Shown: positions 33,000-41,524 of the stretch, piece by piece
How positions within the stretch are numbered: position 1 is the stretch's first letter
Layout of the letters: each line of letters starts with the position of its first letter
DNA from: Amycolatopsis japonica
GTDB taxonomy: Bacteria > Actinomycetota > Actinomycetes > Mycobacteriales > Pseudonocardiaceae
DNA: 64,000 nucleotides
Direction: 5' to 3'
Assembly (NCBI RefSeq): GCF_000732925.1
Contig: NZ_CP008953.1
Location: 5,580,001-5,644,000, forward strand
Translations under genes and position numbers: made by a program
Notes under the pieces: model-generated
Databases searched by the model: none
What the model was told of the DNA's origin: nothing
Seen by the model: only the letters and a program-made list of their open reading frames with translations

Positions 33000-33009
33000 A
33001 CCGCAAATC

Positions 33010-33023
33010 TAGAACGCGTTCCA
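33010..33023. promoter_or_regulatory. KstR operator, perfect consensus match
   Basis: TAGAACGCGTTCCA fits TNNAACNNGTTNNA at every defined position. It lies in the 97-bp gap between the acyl-CoA synthetase and the DUF35/Ltp operon. Confidence 0.75.
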
Positions 33024-33074
33024 GTCAAGGGCAACCGCCAGCCAAGCCCACATGGCCGATCTTGCCGGAAAATC

Positions 33075-33088
33075 GAGAACATGTTTCA
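33075..33088. promoter_or_regulatory. Second KstR-like site before the DUF35/Ltp operon
   Basis: GAGAACATGTTTCA differs from the KstR consensus only at the first base. It is centred about 15 bp upstream of the GTG start of the DUF35 gene, where it could block initiation directly. Confidence 0.55.
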
Positions 33089-33096
33089 CTCAGGAT

Positions 33097-34080
33097 GTGA
33101 GCGCACCTGAACTCCCGCTGTCGGCCCCGCTCAACGTGGGCTTCGACTACACGCGTTCGGTCGGCCCGGTACTCGGCCGGTTCGTCGACGCCCTGCGCGA
33201 GCGCCGCGTCGAAGGCGTCCGGGGCAGCGACGGCCGCGTCCACGTGCCCCCCTTGGAGTACGACCCCGTGACCGCCGAAGCCCTGTCCGAGTTCGTCCCG
33301 GTGGCCTCCGAGGGCGAGATCGTCTCCTGGTCCTGGATCGCCGAGCCCGTGGACGGCCAGCCGTTGTCGCGGCCGTTCGCGTGGGCGCTGATCCGGCTCG
33401 ACGGCGCCGACACCTCGATCCTGCACGCCGTCGACGCGGGCACGCCGTCGAATGTCCACACCGGACAACGCGTGCGGATCCGCTGGGCGGAAGAGACCGT
33501 CGGCCACATCCGGGACATCGCCTACTTCGTCCCCGCCGACGGGCCCGACACCGAACCCACCGAGGCGCCTCCCCCGGTCGCGAAACGCGAGGAGGGCGCG
33601 CCGGTCAGCGTGGTGATCACGCCGATCCACCTGCGCTACGAGCATTCCGCGTCGCCCGAGGAAAGCCGGTACCTGCGCGGGCTCGCGGAGGGGAAGCTGA
33701 TCGGCCAGCGCTGCCCGTCGTGCGAGAAGGTCTACATCCCGCCGCGCGGCGCGTGCCCGACCGACGGCGTGCCGACCACCGACGAGGTCGAACTGCCCGA
33801 CACCGGCATCGTCACCACGTTCTGCATCGTGAACGTGCCGTTCCTCGGCCAGAAGATCAAACCGCCGTACGTGGCCGCGTACATCCTGCTCGACGGCGCG
33901 GACATCGCGTTCCTGCACCTCGTCCTCGGCTGCGACGCCGCCGACGTCCGGATGGGCATGCGGGTGCGCGCCTCCTGGAAACCGCGGGACGAATGGTGGA
34001 CGTCGCTGGAGAACATCGGCCATTTCGAACCGACCGGCGAACCCGACGCGCCGTACGAATCCTTCGCCCACCATCTGTGA
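33097..34080 (+). CDS. Double DUF35/OB-fold protein, partner of Ltp3/Ltp4 (Rv3521-like)
   Basis: A 327-residue protein with two tandem OB folds. The first (about 1-150) has no zinc ribbon and begins LSAPLNVGFDYTRSVGPVLG. The second (about 185-327) carries a rubredoxin-like ribbon GQRCPSCEKVYIPPRGACP, then an OB barrel (TFCIVNVPFLGQKIKPPYVA). DUF35 proteins bind acyl-CoA and form complexes with thiolase-like partners, as ChsH2's DUF35 does with Ltp2. Being first in an operon with ltp4 and ltp3 (8-bp gap, then a 4-bp overlap), it is likely their structural and acyl-CoA-binding subunit. Confidence 0.85.
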   Translation: MSAPELPLSAPLNVGFDYTRSVGPVLGRFVDALRERRVEGVRGSDGRVHVPPLEYDPVTAEALSEFVPVASEGEIVSWSWIAEPVDGQPLSRPFAWALIRLDGADTSILHAVDAGTPSNVHTGQRVRIRWAEETVGHIRDIAYFVPADGPDTEPTEAPPPVAKREEGAPVSVVITPIHLRYEHSASPEESRYLRGLAEGKLIGQRCPSCEKVYIPPRGACPTDGVPTTDEVELPDTGIVTTFCIVNVPFLGQKIKPPYVAAYILLDGADIAFLHLVLGCDAADVRMGMRVRASWKPRDEWWTSLENIGHFEPTGEPDAPYESFAHHL

Positions 34081-34088
34081 GGACCACC

Positions 34089-35144
34089 GTGCCAGATGTA
34101 GCAGTCGTGGGCTTCGCGCAGGCCCCCAACGTCCGCAGCACCCCGGGCACCACCAACGGCGTGGAAATGCTGGTGCCGATCTTCGCCGAGGTCTTCGAGC
34201 GCACCGGTCTGTCCAAAGAGGACATCGGGTTCTGGTGCTCGGGTTCCTCGGACTACCTCGCCGGCCGCGCGTTCTCGTTCATCGCCGCGGTCGACGCGAT
34301 CGGCGCCTTCCCGCCGATCCACGAGTCGCATGTCGAGATGGACGCCGCCTGGGCGTTGTACGAGGCGTGGCTGAAGATCCGGATGGGCGAGGTCGACACC
34401 GCGCTGGTCTACGGCTTCGGCAAGTCGTCCGCCGGGCAGTTGCGGCGGGTGCTCACCCTGCAGATGGATCCCTACGTCGTCGCGCCGTTGTGGCCGGATT
34501 CGGTGAGCATCGCCGGGATCCAGGCGCGGCTGGGCCTCGAATCCGGGCTGTGGTCGGAAAAGGATCTCGCCGAGGTCGCCGCGCGCAGCCGCGCCGACGC
34601 CGCGGGCAATCCCGCCGCGCAGCTCTCCGGAACGGTCGAGGTCGCGGAGCTTCTCGACGCCCCGTACTTCGCGGATCCGTTGCGAGCCCACGACATCGCC
34701 CCTATCACCGACGGCGCCGCCGTCCTCGTGCTCGCCTCGGCCGAACGGGCGGCGGACCTCGTCGACAGCCCCGCGGTCATCACCGGGATCGAGCACCGCG
34801 TCGACTCCCCCGCGCTCGGCGTCCGGGACCTCACCAAGTCGCCATCGACCGCGGCCGCCGGGCGGGCGCTCGACCTCGACGGCGTCGAAGTGGCCGAACT
34901 GCACGCGCCCTTCACGCATCAGGAATTGATCCTGCGTGAGGCACTCGGCCTCGGCGACCAGGTGCGGATCAACCCCTCCGGCGGCGTCCTGACCGGCAAT
35001 CCGATGTTCTCGGCGGGACTGGCGCGGATCGGCGAGGCGGCGAACCGCGTCCTCGACGGCACCGCGCGCAAGACCCTCGCCCACGCGACCAGCGGCCCCG
35101 TCCTCCAGCAGAACCTGGTCGCGACCTTGGAGGTCCTCTCGTGA
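34089..35144 (+). CDS. ltp4: Thiolase-fold lipid-transfer protein/aldolase Ltp4
   Basis: A 351-residue thiolase-superfamily protein lacking the nucleophilic Cys; the equivalent region reads IHESHVEMDAAWALYEAW. The C-terminal LRINPSGG-type element appears as QVRINPSGGVLTGNPMFSAG. Non-thiolytic Ltp proteins of sterol clusters act as retro-aldolases. Ltp3 and Ltp4 of Rhodococcus are required to shorten C24-branched sterol side chains. The GTG start has TGAGGACC upstream, derived from the previous stop. Ordering matches Rv3522. Confidence 0.85.
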   Translation: MPDVAVVGFAQAPNVRSTPGTTNGVEMLVPIFAEVFERTGLSKEDIGFWCSGSSDYLAGRAFSFIAAVDAIGAFPPIHESHVEMDAAWALYEAWLKIRMGEVDTALVYGFGKSSAGQLRRVLTLQMDPYVVAPLWPDSVSIAGIQARLGLESGLWSEKDLAEVAARSRADAAGNPAAQLSGTVEVAELLDAPYFADPLRAHDIAPITDGAAVLVLASAERAADLVDSPAVITGIEHRVDSPALGVRDLTKSPSTAAAGRALDLDGVEVAELHAPFTHQELILREALGLGDQVRINPSGGVLTGNPMFSAGLARIGEAANRVLDGTARKTLAHATSGPVLQQNLVATLEVLS

Positions 35145-36301
35145 AGCACCTCGCGGCCGTACTGGGAACCGGCCAGACGCATCACAAGGCCAAACGCACC
35201 GACGTGTCCATGCCCGGCCTGCTCCGGGAGGCCATCGACCGGGCGATGCTCGACGCGGGGACCGGCTGGGACGACATCGACGCGGTCGTCCTCGGCAAGG
35301 CGCCGGATCTGTTCGAGGGCGTGATGATGCCCGAACTGTTCCTCGCCGACTCGCTCGGCGCGACCGGGAAACCGTTGCTGCGCGTGCACACCGCGGGTTC
35401 GGTCGGCGGATCGACCGCGCTCGTGGCGGCGTCGCTGGTGCAGGCGGGCGTGCACGAACGCGTGCTGACCGTGGCCTTCGAGAAACAGTCCGAGTCGAAC
35501 GCGATGTGGGGCCTGTCGATCCTGCCGCCGTTCCAGATGCCGGTGGGCGCCGGGGCGGGCGGGTACTTCGCGCCGCACGTGCGGTCCTACATCCGGCGAT
35601 CCGGCGCGCCCGACCATGTCGGCGCGATCGTAGCGGCCAAGGACCGCCGCAACGGCGCGCTGAATCCGTACGCGCATCTGCGGCAGGCCGACATCACGGT
35701 GGAGTCGGTGCAGGCGTCGCAGATGCTGTGGGATCCGATCCGCTACGACGAAACGTGCCCGTCTTCCGACGGCGCGTGCGCGATGGTGATCGGGGACGAG
35801 GCGTCGGGCGACGCCGTACCCGGTGGCGCCGCGTGGATCCACGCGACCGCGATGCGCACCGAGCCGACCACGTTCGCCGGACGCGACCAGGTCAACCCCC
35901 AGGCGGGCCGGGACGCCGCGGCCGCGCTGTGGCGCGACGCCGGGATCACCGATCCACTGTCCGAAGTGGACGCCGCCGAGATCTACGTGCCGTTCTCGTG
36001 GTTCGAGCCGATGTGGCTGGAGAACCTGGGGTTCACCGACGAGGGTCAGGGCTGGAAGCTCACCGAGGCGGGCGAGACCGCACTCGGCGGACGGCTGCCG
36101 ATCAACCCGTCGGGCGGGGTGCTCTCGTCGAACCCGATCGGCGCGTCCGGGATGCTCCGGTTCTCCGAAGCGGCCAAGCAGGTGATGGGCCGGGCCGGGG
36201 ACTACCAGGTCGACGGCGCACGGATCGCGCTCGGGCACGCGTACGGCGGCGGTTCGCAGTTCTTCTCGATGTGGGTGGTGGGGTCGGCGAAGCCGAGCTA
36301 A
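35141..36301 (+). CDS. ltp3: Thiolase-fold lipid-transfer protein/aldolase Ltp3
   Basis: A 386-residue partner of Ltp4. Again the thiolase nucleophile is missing (RVHTAGSVGGSTALVAASLV where a Cys would be expected), while the C-terminal RLPINPSGGVLSSNPIGASG and IALGHAYGGGSQFFSMWV elements remain. This supports an aldol-cleavage rather than a thiolytic role. The GTG overlaps the ltp4 stop by 4 bp. The gene ends convergent with a YihY-family gene, their stop codons overlapping. Ordering matches Rv3523. Confidence 0.86.
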   Translation: MKHLAAVLGTGQTHHKAKRTDVSMPGLLREAIDRAMLDAGTGWDDIDAVVLGKAPDLFEGVMMPELFLADSLGATGKPLLRVHTAGSVGGSTALVAASLVQAGVHERVLTVAFEKQSESNAMWGLSILPPFQMPVGAGAGGYFAPHVRSYIRRSGAPDHVGAIVAAKDRRNGALNPYAHLRQADITVESVQASQMLWDPIRYDETCPSSDGACAMVIGDEASGDAVPGGAAWIHATAMRTEPTTFAGRDQVNPQAGRDAAAALWRDAGITDPLSEVDAAEIYVPFSWFEPMWLENLGFTDEGQGWKLTEAGETALGGRLPINPSGGVLSSNPIGASGMLRFSEAAKQVMGRAGDYQVDGARIALGHAYGGGSQFFSMWVVGSAKPS

Positions 36302-37320
36302 GAGCGACGCCGGGGCCGGAGGCGTTGCGCGGCCAAGGTCGCCACCACCCCGGTCACCGCGCCGACCAGCGCCGGCTTGAGCCCGTGCCGGTCGGGTGCC
36401 GCGACCACCGGCCGGACCACCACGGGAGGCGGGGGCTTCACCGGGTCCGGCGGGGCGTCGCGCGCGGTCGCCGTCCAGGCCGTGACGAACACCAGCATCC
36501 GCGCCACCAGCGAGATGAAGAAGATCAGACCGATGATGGAACCGAACGCGACCCCGGTCGGCGAGTTCCCGATCAGGCGCAGGTAGATCCCACCGGCCTG
36601 CTTCAGCAGTTCGAAGCCCAGCGCCAGCGCGACCGCGCCGCGCATCGCGCTGCGGACCCCGACCGGTTTCCGCGGCAACCGGGTGAGCACCCAGAGGAAC
36701 ACGAGCCAGTTCGCCAGCAGCGCCAACGGGATCGAGATCGCCGACAGCACGTTGTGGCCCCAGGCGGTGTCGTCGACCCCGGCCAGCCCCAGCAGATACC
36801 GGCCGAGCGCGGACCCGGAGATGGTGATGGCGAACGAGAGCAGCAGCGCGCTCGCGAGGCCGAGCAGCGCGAGCAGGTCCGCGGCGATCGTGCGCAGCAG
36901 CGGGAGATCCGACCGGTTCTGGCCCCACAGCGCGGTGAGCGCGTCCCGCAGCGAGTTCATCCAGTTCCAGCCGGAGTACAAACCGATGATCAGACCGATG
37001 ATCCCGACGCTGGTGCGCTGCTCGACGAATCCGGTGAGCAGCTCCCCCGCCTTGTCACCGAGGCCGCCGGGCAAGGTGCCGGTGATCGCGTTCAGCATCG
37101 ACTCGATCAGCTGTGGCTGGCTCGCCAGCACGAAACCCGCCACCGAAACCGCGACCATGAGGATGGGCACCAGCGAGAACAGGCTGAAATAGGTGATCGA
37201 CGCGACGTAGTGGTAACCGCCGTACTCGATGTAGCGGTTCACCGCCCGCGCCACGTGGTCCAGCCAGCGGTAGCGGGCGCGCAGCCGCTGCCATTTCGTC
37301 GATGCCTTCTTCTCCCTCAC
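36298..37320 (-). CDS. YihY/BrkB-family integral membrane protein (YhjD-like)
   Basis: A 340-residue membrane protein with the family hallmarks GGYHYVASITYFSLFSLVPI (about 33-52) and YSGWNWMNSLRDALTALWG, five to six hydrophobic helices, and a Pro-rich then basic tail (PPPPVVVRPVV to RLRPRRRS). Function unknown; YhjD-type members have been linked to lipid A transport in enterics, which does not apply to an actinomycete. It has no visible tie to the sterol genes on either side, and its stop overlaps that of ltp3 by 4 bp. Confidence 0.85.
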   Translation of the reverse strand: MREKKASTKWQRLRARYRWLDHVARAVNRYIEYGGYHYVASITYFSLFSLVPILMVAVSVAGFVLASQPQLIESMLNAITGTLPGGLGDKAGELLTGFVEQRTSVGIIGLIIGLYSGWNWMNSLRDALTALWGQNRSDLPLLRTIAADLLALLGLASALLLSFAITISGSALGRYLLGLAGVDDTAWGHNVLSAISIPLALLANWLVFLWVLTRLPRKPVGVRSAMRGAVALALGFELLKQAGGIYLRLIGNSPTGVAFGSIIGLIFFISLVARMLVFVTAWTATARDAPPDPVKPPPPVVVRPVVAAPDRHGLKPALVGAVTGVVATLAAQRLRPRRRS

Positions 37321-37543
37321 ACGCCAATGTCTACCTCAGAGCCAGTTGGCGGAGCTGGAGACTCACCCTCAAAGCGGCCAAACGCGTGAACCCGCCCCGG
37401 CCGAAGGCCCCGCTATCGCGGTGGCAGGGCACCCGTTCACCCATCGTGACATGACCACCCGGCCGTGCCCTGCCGACGTCGATCGCGGATGCGGGTTCAC
37501 CGACAGACACTCAGGCAGGTCACGGCTCGTGGGCAACACGCGA

Positions 37544-38332
37544 TCAAGCGAGCGCGATCAGCCGCGAGCCGTCGTCCTCCGGCAGCGACGGGCCCGCGGT
37601 CGCCAGCACGGTGTTGCCGAGAAAGTCCAGCTCACAGCCGAGGGTGGAGAGGAACGCGGTGTCGGCGGCGTCCCGTCCGGTGGCGATCCGGCAGAGGCTC
37701 TGCCTCGGCGCGAGGCCGGTGGCGTCGAACACGTACCAGCGGCCGTCGATCGCGGCTTCGAACACGGCGTGGAAGTCCATTGGGGACAGTCCGGGCGCGT
37801 AGACGGCGGCGAACCGGGCGGGGATGTCGAGCACGCGGCACAGCGAGATGCAGACGTGCGCGTAATCGCGGCAGACCCCTTCCCCGGCGAGGTAGGTGTC
37901 GACGGCGTCATCGGTCGGCGAACCGGAACCGACCACATAGGACAGGTGCTCGCCCACGTGCCGGACGATCGCCTCCACCTGGGCGCGCGCGTCGGGCAGG
38001 CCGCCGAAGCGGGACAGCGCGAGCCCGCCCATCCGGTCCGAGGGGCAGTACCGGCTGGGCCTGGTGTAGCGGATGACGTCGTCCAGGCCGACGGGCTCGG
38101 CGTCGGGCGGGTCGAGCGTGCGTTCGGCCCGGTACCGCACGACGTGGTCACCGGGCGGCAGATCGACGACCTGAGCCCGGGTCCCGTGTTCGAACGCCAC
38201 CTGGCGCGGCGGCGCGGGATAGGCGAACTCCTCTTGCCCGGCCCCACCGGCGAGCGCGATCACGAACGCGGCGGGGCCGGGTTTCGTGACCCGGAAGGAC
38301 ATTTCGACGTCGACCTGTACGTGGGGACCCAT
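37544..38332 (-). CDS. Transglutaminase-like cysteine protease-fold protein
   Basis: A 262-residue protein with a transglutaminase core. An N-terminal beta domain of about 90 residues precedes the core, and the triad is visible as AGEGVCRDYAHVC (Cys), DFHAVFEAA (His) and WYVFDATGLAP (Asp). Such enzymes are usually proteases or peptide cyclisers of unknown substrate. It follows cyp125 by 36 bp on the same strand, the place taken in Mycobacterium tuberculosis by the fadE28-fadE29-ltp2 block. The ATG giving MGPHVQVDVEM is used; another lies 6 codons upstream. Confidence 0.82.
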   Translation of the reverse strand: MGPHVQVDVEMSFRVTKPGPAAFVIALAGGAGQEEFAYPAPPRQVAFEHGTRAQVVDLPPGDHVVRYRAERTLDPPDAEPVGLDDVIRYTRPSRYCPSDRMGGLALSRFGGLPDARAQVEAIVRHVGEHLSYVVGSGSPTDDAVDTYLAGEGVCRDYAHVCISLCRVLDIPARFAAVYAPGLSPMDFHAVFEAAIDGRWYVFDATGLAPRQSLCRIATGRDAADTAFLSTLGCELDFLGNTVLATAGPSLPEDDGSRLIALA

Positions 38333-38368
38333 GGCCCCATGGTGCCCCACGAGCGCGGTCGCGGCCGG

Positions 38369-39595
38369 TCAGGCGTAGCGGACCTGGTAGTGCTTGATCC
38401 CGTTGAGCCAGCTCGACCGGAGGCGGTCGGGCGGGGCGAGCTCGGCGATGTCCGGCATGACGTCGGCGATGGCGTTGAAGATCAGGTCGATCTCCAGCCG
38501 CGCGAGGTTGGCGCCGATGCAGTAGTGCGAACCCGTGCCGCCGAAACCGACGTGCGGGTTGTCCTCGCGGAGGATGTCGAACTTGTCCGGCTGCTCGAAG
38601 TGGTCCGGGTCGAAGTTCGCGGAGCTGTAGAACATCCCGACCCGGTCACCCTTGCGGATGTGCTGCCCGCCGAGTTCGGTGTCCCGGGTCGCGGTGCGCT
38701 GGAAGGCGACCACCGGGGTGGCCCAGCGGACGATCTCGTCCGGCGCGGTCTTCGGGCGCTCCTTCTTGTACAGCTCCCACTGATCGGGGTGATCGAGGAA
38801 CGCCTTCATCCCGTGCGTGATCGCGTTACGCGTGGTCTCGTTGCCGGCGACGGCGAGGAGGATGACGAAGAAGCCGAACTCGTCCGACGCCAGCGATTCG
38901 CCGTCGACGTCGGCCTGCACCAGCTTCGTGACGATGTCGTCCATCGGGCATTTTCGGCGTTCTTCGGCCATGTTCCAGGCGTAGCCGACGATCTCCGCCG
39001 ACGCGGCGAGCGGTTCTACCTCGTACTCGGGGTCGTCATAGGAGACCATCTGGTTCGACCAGTCGAAGATCTTCAGGCGGTCTTCCTGCGGGATGCCGAT
39101 CAGTTCGGCGATGGCCTGCAAGGGAAGTTCGCACGCGACGTCGACGACGAAATCGCCGGAGCCCTTCTTCTTGGCCTCGCTGACGATCCGCTCCGCGCGA
39201 TCGCGCAGGGTGTCCTCGAGCTTCGCGATCGACCTCGGCGTGAAGCCCTTCGACACGATCCGTCGCAGCTTCGTGTGCTGCGGGGCGTCCATGTTGAGCA
39301 GGACCAGGCGGTTGGCTTCGAGGCTGTCGTCGGTCATGTTCTCGTCGAACCGGATGATCGCGGTCTTCTCCCGCGAGGAGAACAGCTCGCTGTCCCTCGA
39401 CACCGCCTTGACGTCATCGAGCCGGCTGACCACCCAGTAGCCGTCATCGCGGAAGCCCGCGGTGTTGTGCGGCTGAGGGTTCCACCAGACCGGTGCCGTG
39501 CGGCGGAGTTCGGCGAACTCCTCCAGAGGCAGTCTGGTGGCGTACAGATCCGGATCGGTGAAATCGAAACCGGCGGGGATCAGGGGAGCGGCCAC
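38369..39595 (-). CDS. cyp125: Steroid C26-monooxygenase cytochrome P450 CYP125
   Basis: A 408-residue P450 that oxidises the terminal methyl of the sterol side chain to C26 alcohol and acid. It tracks mycobacterial CYP125A1 throughout: PAGFDFTDPDLYATRLPLEE, LLNMDAPQHTKLRRIVSKGF, the I-helix LAVAGNETTRNAITHG, EIVRWATPVVAFQRTATRD and the haem loop HVGFGGTGSHYCIGANLARL with ligand Cys359. The GTG start follows GGAGGT by 5 nt. It diverges from fadA5 across three KstR-like sites. Redox partners are not adjacent. Confidence 0.95.
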   Translation of the reverse strand: MAAPLIPAGFDFTDPDLYATRLPLEEFAELRRTAPVWWNPQPHNTAGFRDDGYWVVSRLDDVKAVSRDSELFSSREKTAIIRFDENMTDDSLEANRLVLLNMDAPQHTKLRRIVSKGFTPRSIAKLEDTLRDRAERIVSEAKKKGSGDFVVDVACELPLQAIAELIGIPQEDRLKIFDWSNQMVSYDDPEYEVEPLAASAEIVGYAWNMAEERRKCPMDDIVTKLVQADVDGESLASDEFGFFVILLAVAGNETTRNAITHGMKAFLDHPDQWELYKKERPKTAPDEIVRWATPVVAFQRTATRDTELGGQHIRKGDRVGMFYSSANFDPDHFEQPDKFDILREDNPHVGFGGTGSHYCIGANLARLEIDLIFNAIADVMPDIAELAPPDRLRSSWLNGIKHYQVRYA

Positions 39596-39622
39596 GGGCT
39601 ACCTCCTACGCGGTTCGCCAAT

Positions 39623-39636
39623 GAAACACGTTCTAG
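39623..39636. promoter_or_regulatory. KstR operator 1 in the cyp125-fadA5 gap
   Basis: TGAAACACGTTCTA matches TNNAACNNGTTNNA at all defined positions, about 28 bp upstream of the cyp125 start. Confidence 0.75.
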
Positions 39637-39679
39637 ACCCGATTGAAGCATACGGCGTTTACCAAGTGAAGAGTTTCAG

Positions 39680-39693
39680 TGAAACCCGTTTAC
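39680..39693. promoter_or_regulatory. KstR-like operator 2 in the cyp125-fadA5 gap
   Basis: TGAAACCCGTTTAC matches the KstR consensus except the last base and lies 57 bp from operator 1. Confidence 0.55.
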
Positions 39694-39785
39694 TCGACCT
39701 GCGCGGATCTTGCGATCCCTACAAGAAGCGGGAACGGCGACCAGTGATCAAAATCCGGCCGACCCTGGGATCGCTTGCCCAAATC

Positions 39786-39799
39786 AAGAACGTGTTCTA
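39786..39799. promoter_or_regulatory. KstR-like operator 3 before fadA5
   Basis: AAGAACGTGTTCTA has the palindromic core AGAACGTGTTCT and differs from TNNAACNNGTTNNA only at the first base. It is 40 bp upstream of the fadA5 start. Confidence 0.65.
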
Positions 39800-39838
39800 C
39801 TTTTCTCGGTAGTGAACAGTGTTTCCCAGGAGGCGAAC

Positions 39839-41002
39839 GTGGGTAGTCCGGTGATCGTCGAGGCGGTCCGCACCCCTATCGGCAAGCGCAGGGGGCACCT
39901 GGCGGGGCTGCACGCCGCCGAGATCCTCGGCGCGGCGCAGCGCGCCCTGCTCGAACGCGCGGGCGTGGATCCAGCGCTGGTCGAGCAGGCGATCGGCGGT
40001 GCCGTGACCCAGGCGGGCGAGCAGGCGGGCAACGTCACGCGCACGGCGTGGCTGCACGCCGGGCTCCCGGAGACCACGGGCGCGACGACCATCGACGCCC
40101 AGTGCGGCTCGGCGCAGCAGGCGACGCATCTGATCGCCGGGCTCATCGCGGTGGGCGCGATCGACGCCGGCGTCTCGTGCGGTGTCGAGGCGATGAGCCG
40201 GGTCCCGCTGGGCGCGAACCGCGGCGAGGGCATCGGCACGCCGCGGCCCCAGTCGTGGTCGATCGACATGCCGAACCAGTACGGCGCGGCCGAGCGGATC
40301 GCGGAACGCCGCGGGATCACCCGTCTCGACGTCGACCGGTTCGGGACCGAGTCGCAGGCCAAGGCCGCCGCCGCGTGGGCCGCGGGGCGTTTCGACCGCG
40401 AGGTCGTCGCGGTGAAGGCACCCGTGCTCGGCGAGGACGGCACGCCGACCGGCGAGACCCGGCTGGTGTCGCGCGACCAAGGGCTTCGCGACACGACCGT
40501 CGAAGGCCTCTCCAAGCTCAAGCCCGTCCTCGAAGGCGGCGTGCACACGGCCGGGACGTCGTCGCAGATCTCCGACGGCGCGGCCGCGCTCCTCCTGATG
40601 GACTCGGACCGGGCCAAGGCACTGGGCCTCAAGCCGCGAGCGCGGATCGTCTCGCAGGCTTTGGTCGGCGCGGAGCCGTACTACCACCTCGACGGCCCCG
40701 TGCAGGCGACCGAACGCGTCCTCGCCAAGGCGGGGATGACGATCGGCGACCTCGACCTCTTCGAAGTCAACGAGGCGTTCGCTTCGGTCGTGTTGTCGTG
40801 GCAGCGGGTACACCGGCCCGACGAGGCCAAGGTCAACGTGAACGGTGGCGCGATCGCGCTCGGGCATCCCGTCGGCAGCACCGGCGCCCGCCTGCTGACC
40901 ACGGCGTTGCACGAACTGGAACGCCGCGACGCGAGCACCGCGCTGGTGACGATGTGCGCCGGCGGCGCGCTTTCCACCGGCACGATCATCGAACGGATCT
41001 AG
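39839..41002 (+). CDS. fadA5: Steroid 3-ketoacyl-CoA thiolase FadA5
   Basis: A 387-residue thiolase that releases acetyl- and propionyl-CoA from the sterol side chain. Nucleophile Cys89 lies in IDAQCGSAQQATH, His343 in IALGHPVGSTGA and Cys373 in MCAGGALSTGTI. Long runs match mycobacterial FadA5, such as SWSIDMPNQYGAAERIAERR and LVGAEPYYHLDGPVQATERV. AGGAGG precedes the GTG start; a GTG nine codons upstream is less well placed. Convergent with the next gene, stop codons overlapping by 4 bp. Confidence 0.95.
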   Translation: MGSPVIVEAVRTPIGKRRGHLAGLHAAEILGAAQRALLERAGVDPALVEQAIGGAVTQAGEQAGNVTRTAWLHAGLPETTGATTIDAQCGSAQQATHLIAGLIAVGAIDAGVSCGVEAMSRVPLGANRGEGIGTPRPQSWSIDMPNQYGAAERIAERRGITRLDVDRFGTESQAKAAAAWAAGRFDREVVAVKAPVLGEDGTPTGETRLVSRDQGLRDTTVEGLSKLKPVLEGGVHTAGTSSQISDGAAALLLMDSDRAKALGLKPRARIVSQALVGAEPYYHLDGPVQATERVLAKAGMTIGDLDLFEVNEAFASVVLSWQRVHRPDEAKVNVNGGAIALGHPVGSTGARLLTTALHELERRDASTALVTMCAGGALSTGTIIERI

Positions 41003-41484
41003 TTCGAGGCGACCTCGACCACCGGACCGTTGTCCGGCCTCGCGAGCCTTTTGAGCCCCTGACCCTCCTTCCAGAAGTCGAAATAGATGGTGTTGCCCTC
41101 GACCCAGGTCAGCACCGCCTCGGTGAGGTCGAGCCGGAAGACGTGCGCCTCTCCGTCGTCACCCTGCAGGCGGGCGACCTCCGCCGGATCGGTGATCTCG
41201 ACGGCCTTTCCCGACACCTTCGCGTCCGCGCCGCCCTCGTCGATCGCCGAGGCGGCGTGGATCGCGAACCTGCCGTCGTGCTGCAGATCCTTCGCCTTCA
41301 TCGCGCCGATCATCGAACCGATCAGCAGGTCCTGCTCACGGAAATCGACCTCACTGCCACTGACCCGGGGCGAACCGTCCCGCCGGACCGTCGCCAGCAC
41401 ATGCGACTTCACCGCGGTGAACCGTTCCTTGATCTTCTCCGCCAGCGCGGGTGCCTCTTCACTGAACTGCTGCCACGTCGCCAT
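40999..41484 (-). CDS. PPOX-class split-barrel FMN-binding protein
   Basis: A 161-residue protein of the pyridoxamine-phosphate-oxidase-like flavin/F420 split-barrel fold. LATVRRDGSPRVSGSEVDF is the strand-turn-strand typical of these domains, and the C-terminal half contains EAVLTWVEGNTIYFDFWKEG. Cofactor and substrate are not evident. It stands where Mycobacterium tuberculosis has ddn (Rv3547), another split-barrel protein, between fadA5 and the Rv3548c-type SDR, but on the opposite strand. The ATG at 41484 is preferred over a GTG two codons upstream. Confidence 0.78.
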   Translation of the reverse strand: MATWQQFSEEAPALAEKIKERFTAVKSHVLATVRRDGSPRVSGSEVDFREQDLLIGSMIGAMKAKDLQHDGRFAIHAASAIDEGGADAKVSGKAVEITDPAEVARLQGDDGEAHVFRLDLTEAVLTWVEGNTIYFDFWKEGQGLKRLARPDNGPVVEVASN

Positions 41485-41524
41485 GCGCACCAGCGTCCCA
41501 CCGGGGTCCGACAGTTTCGAGCGG

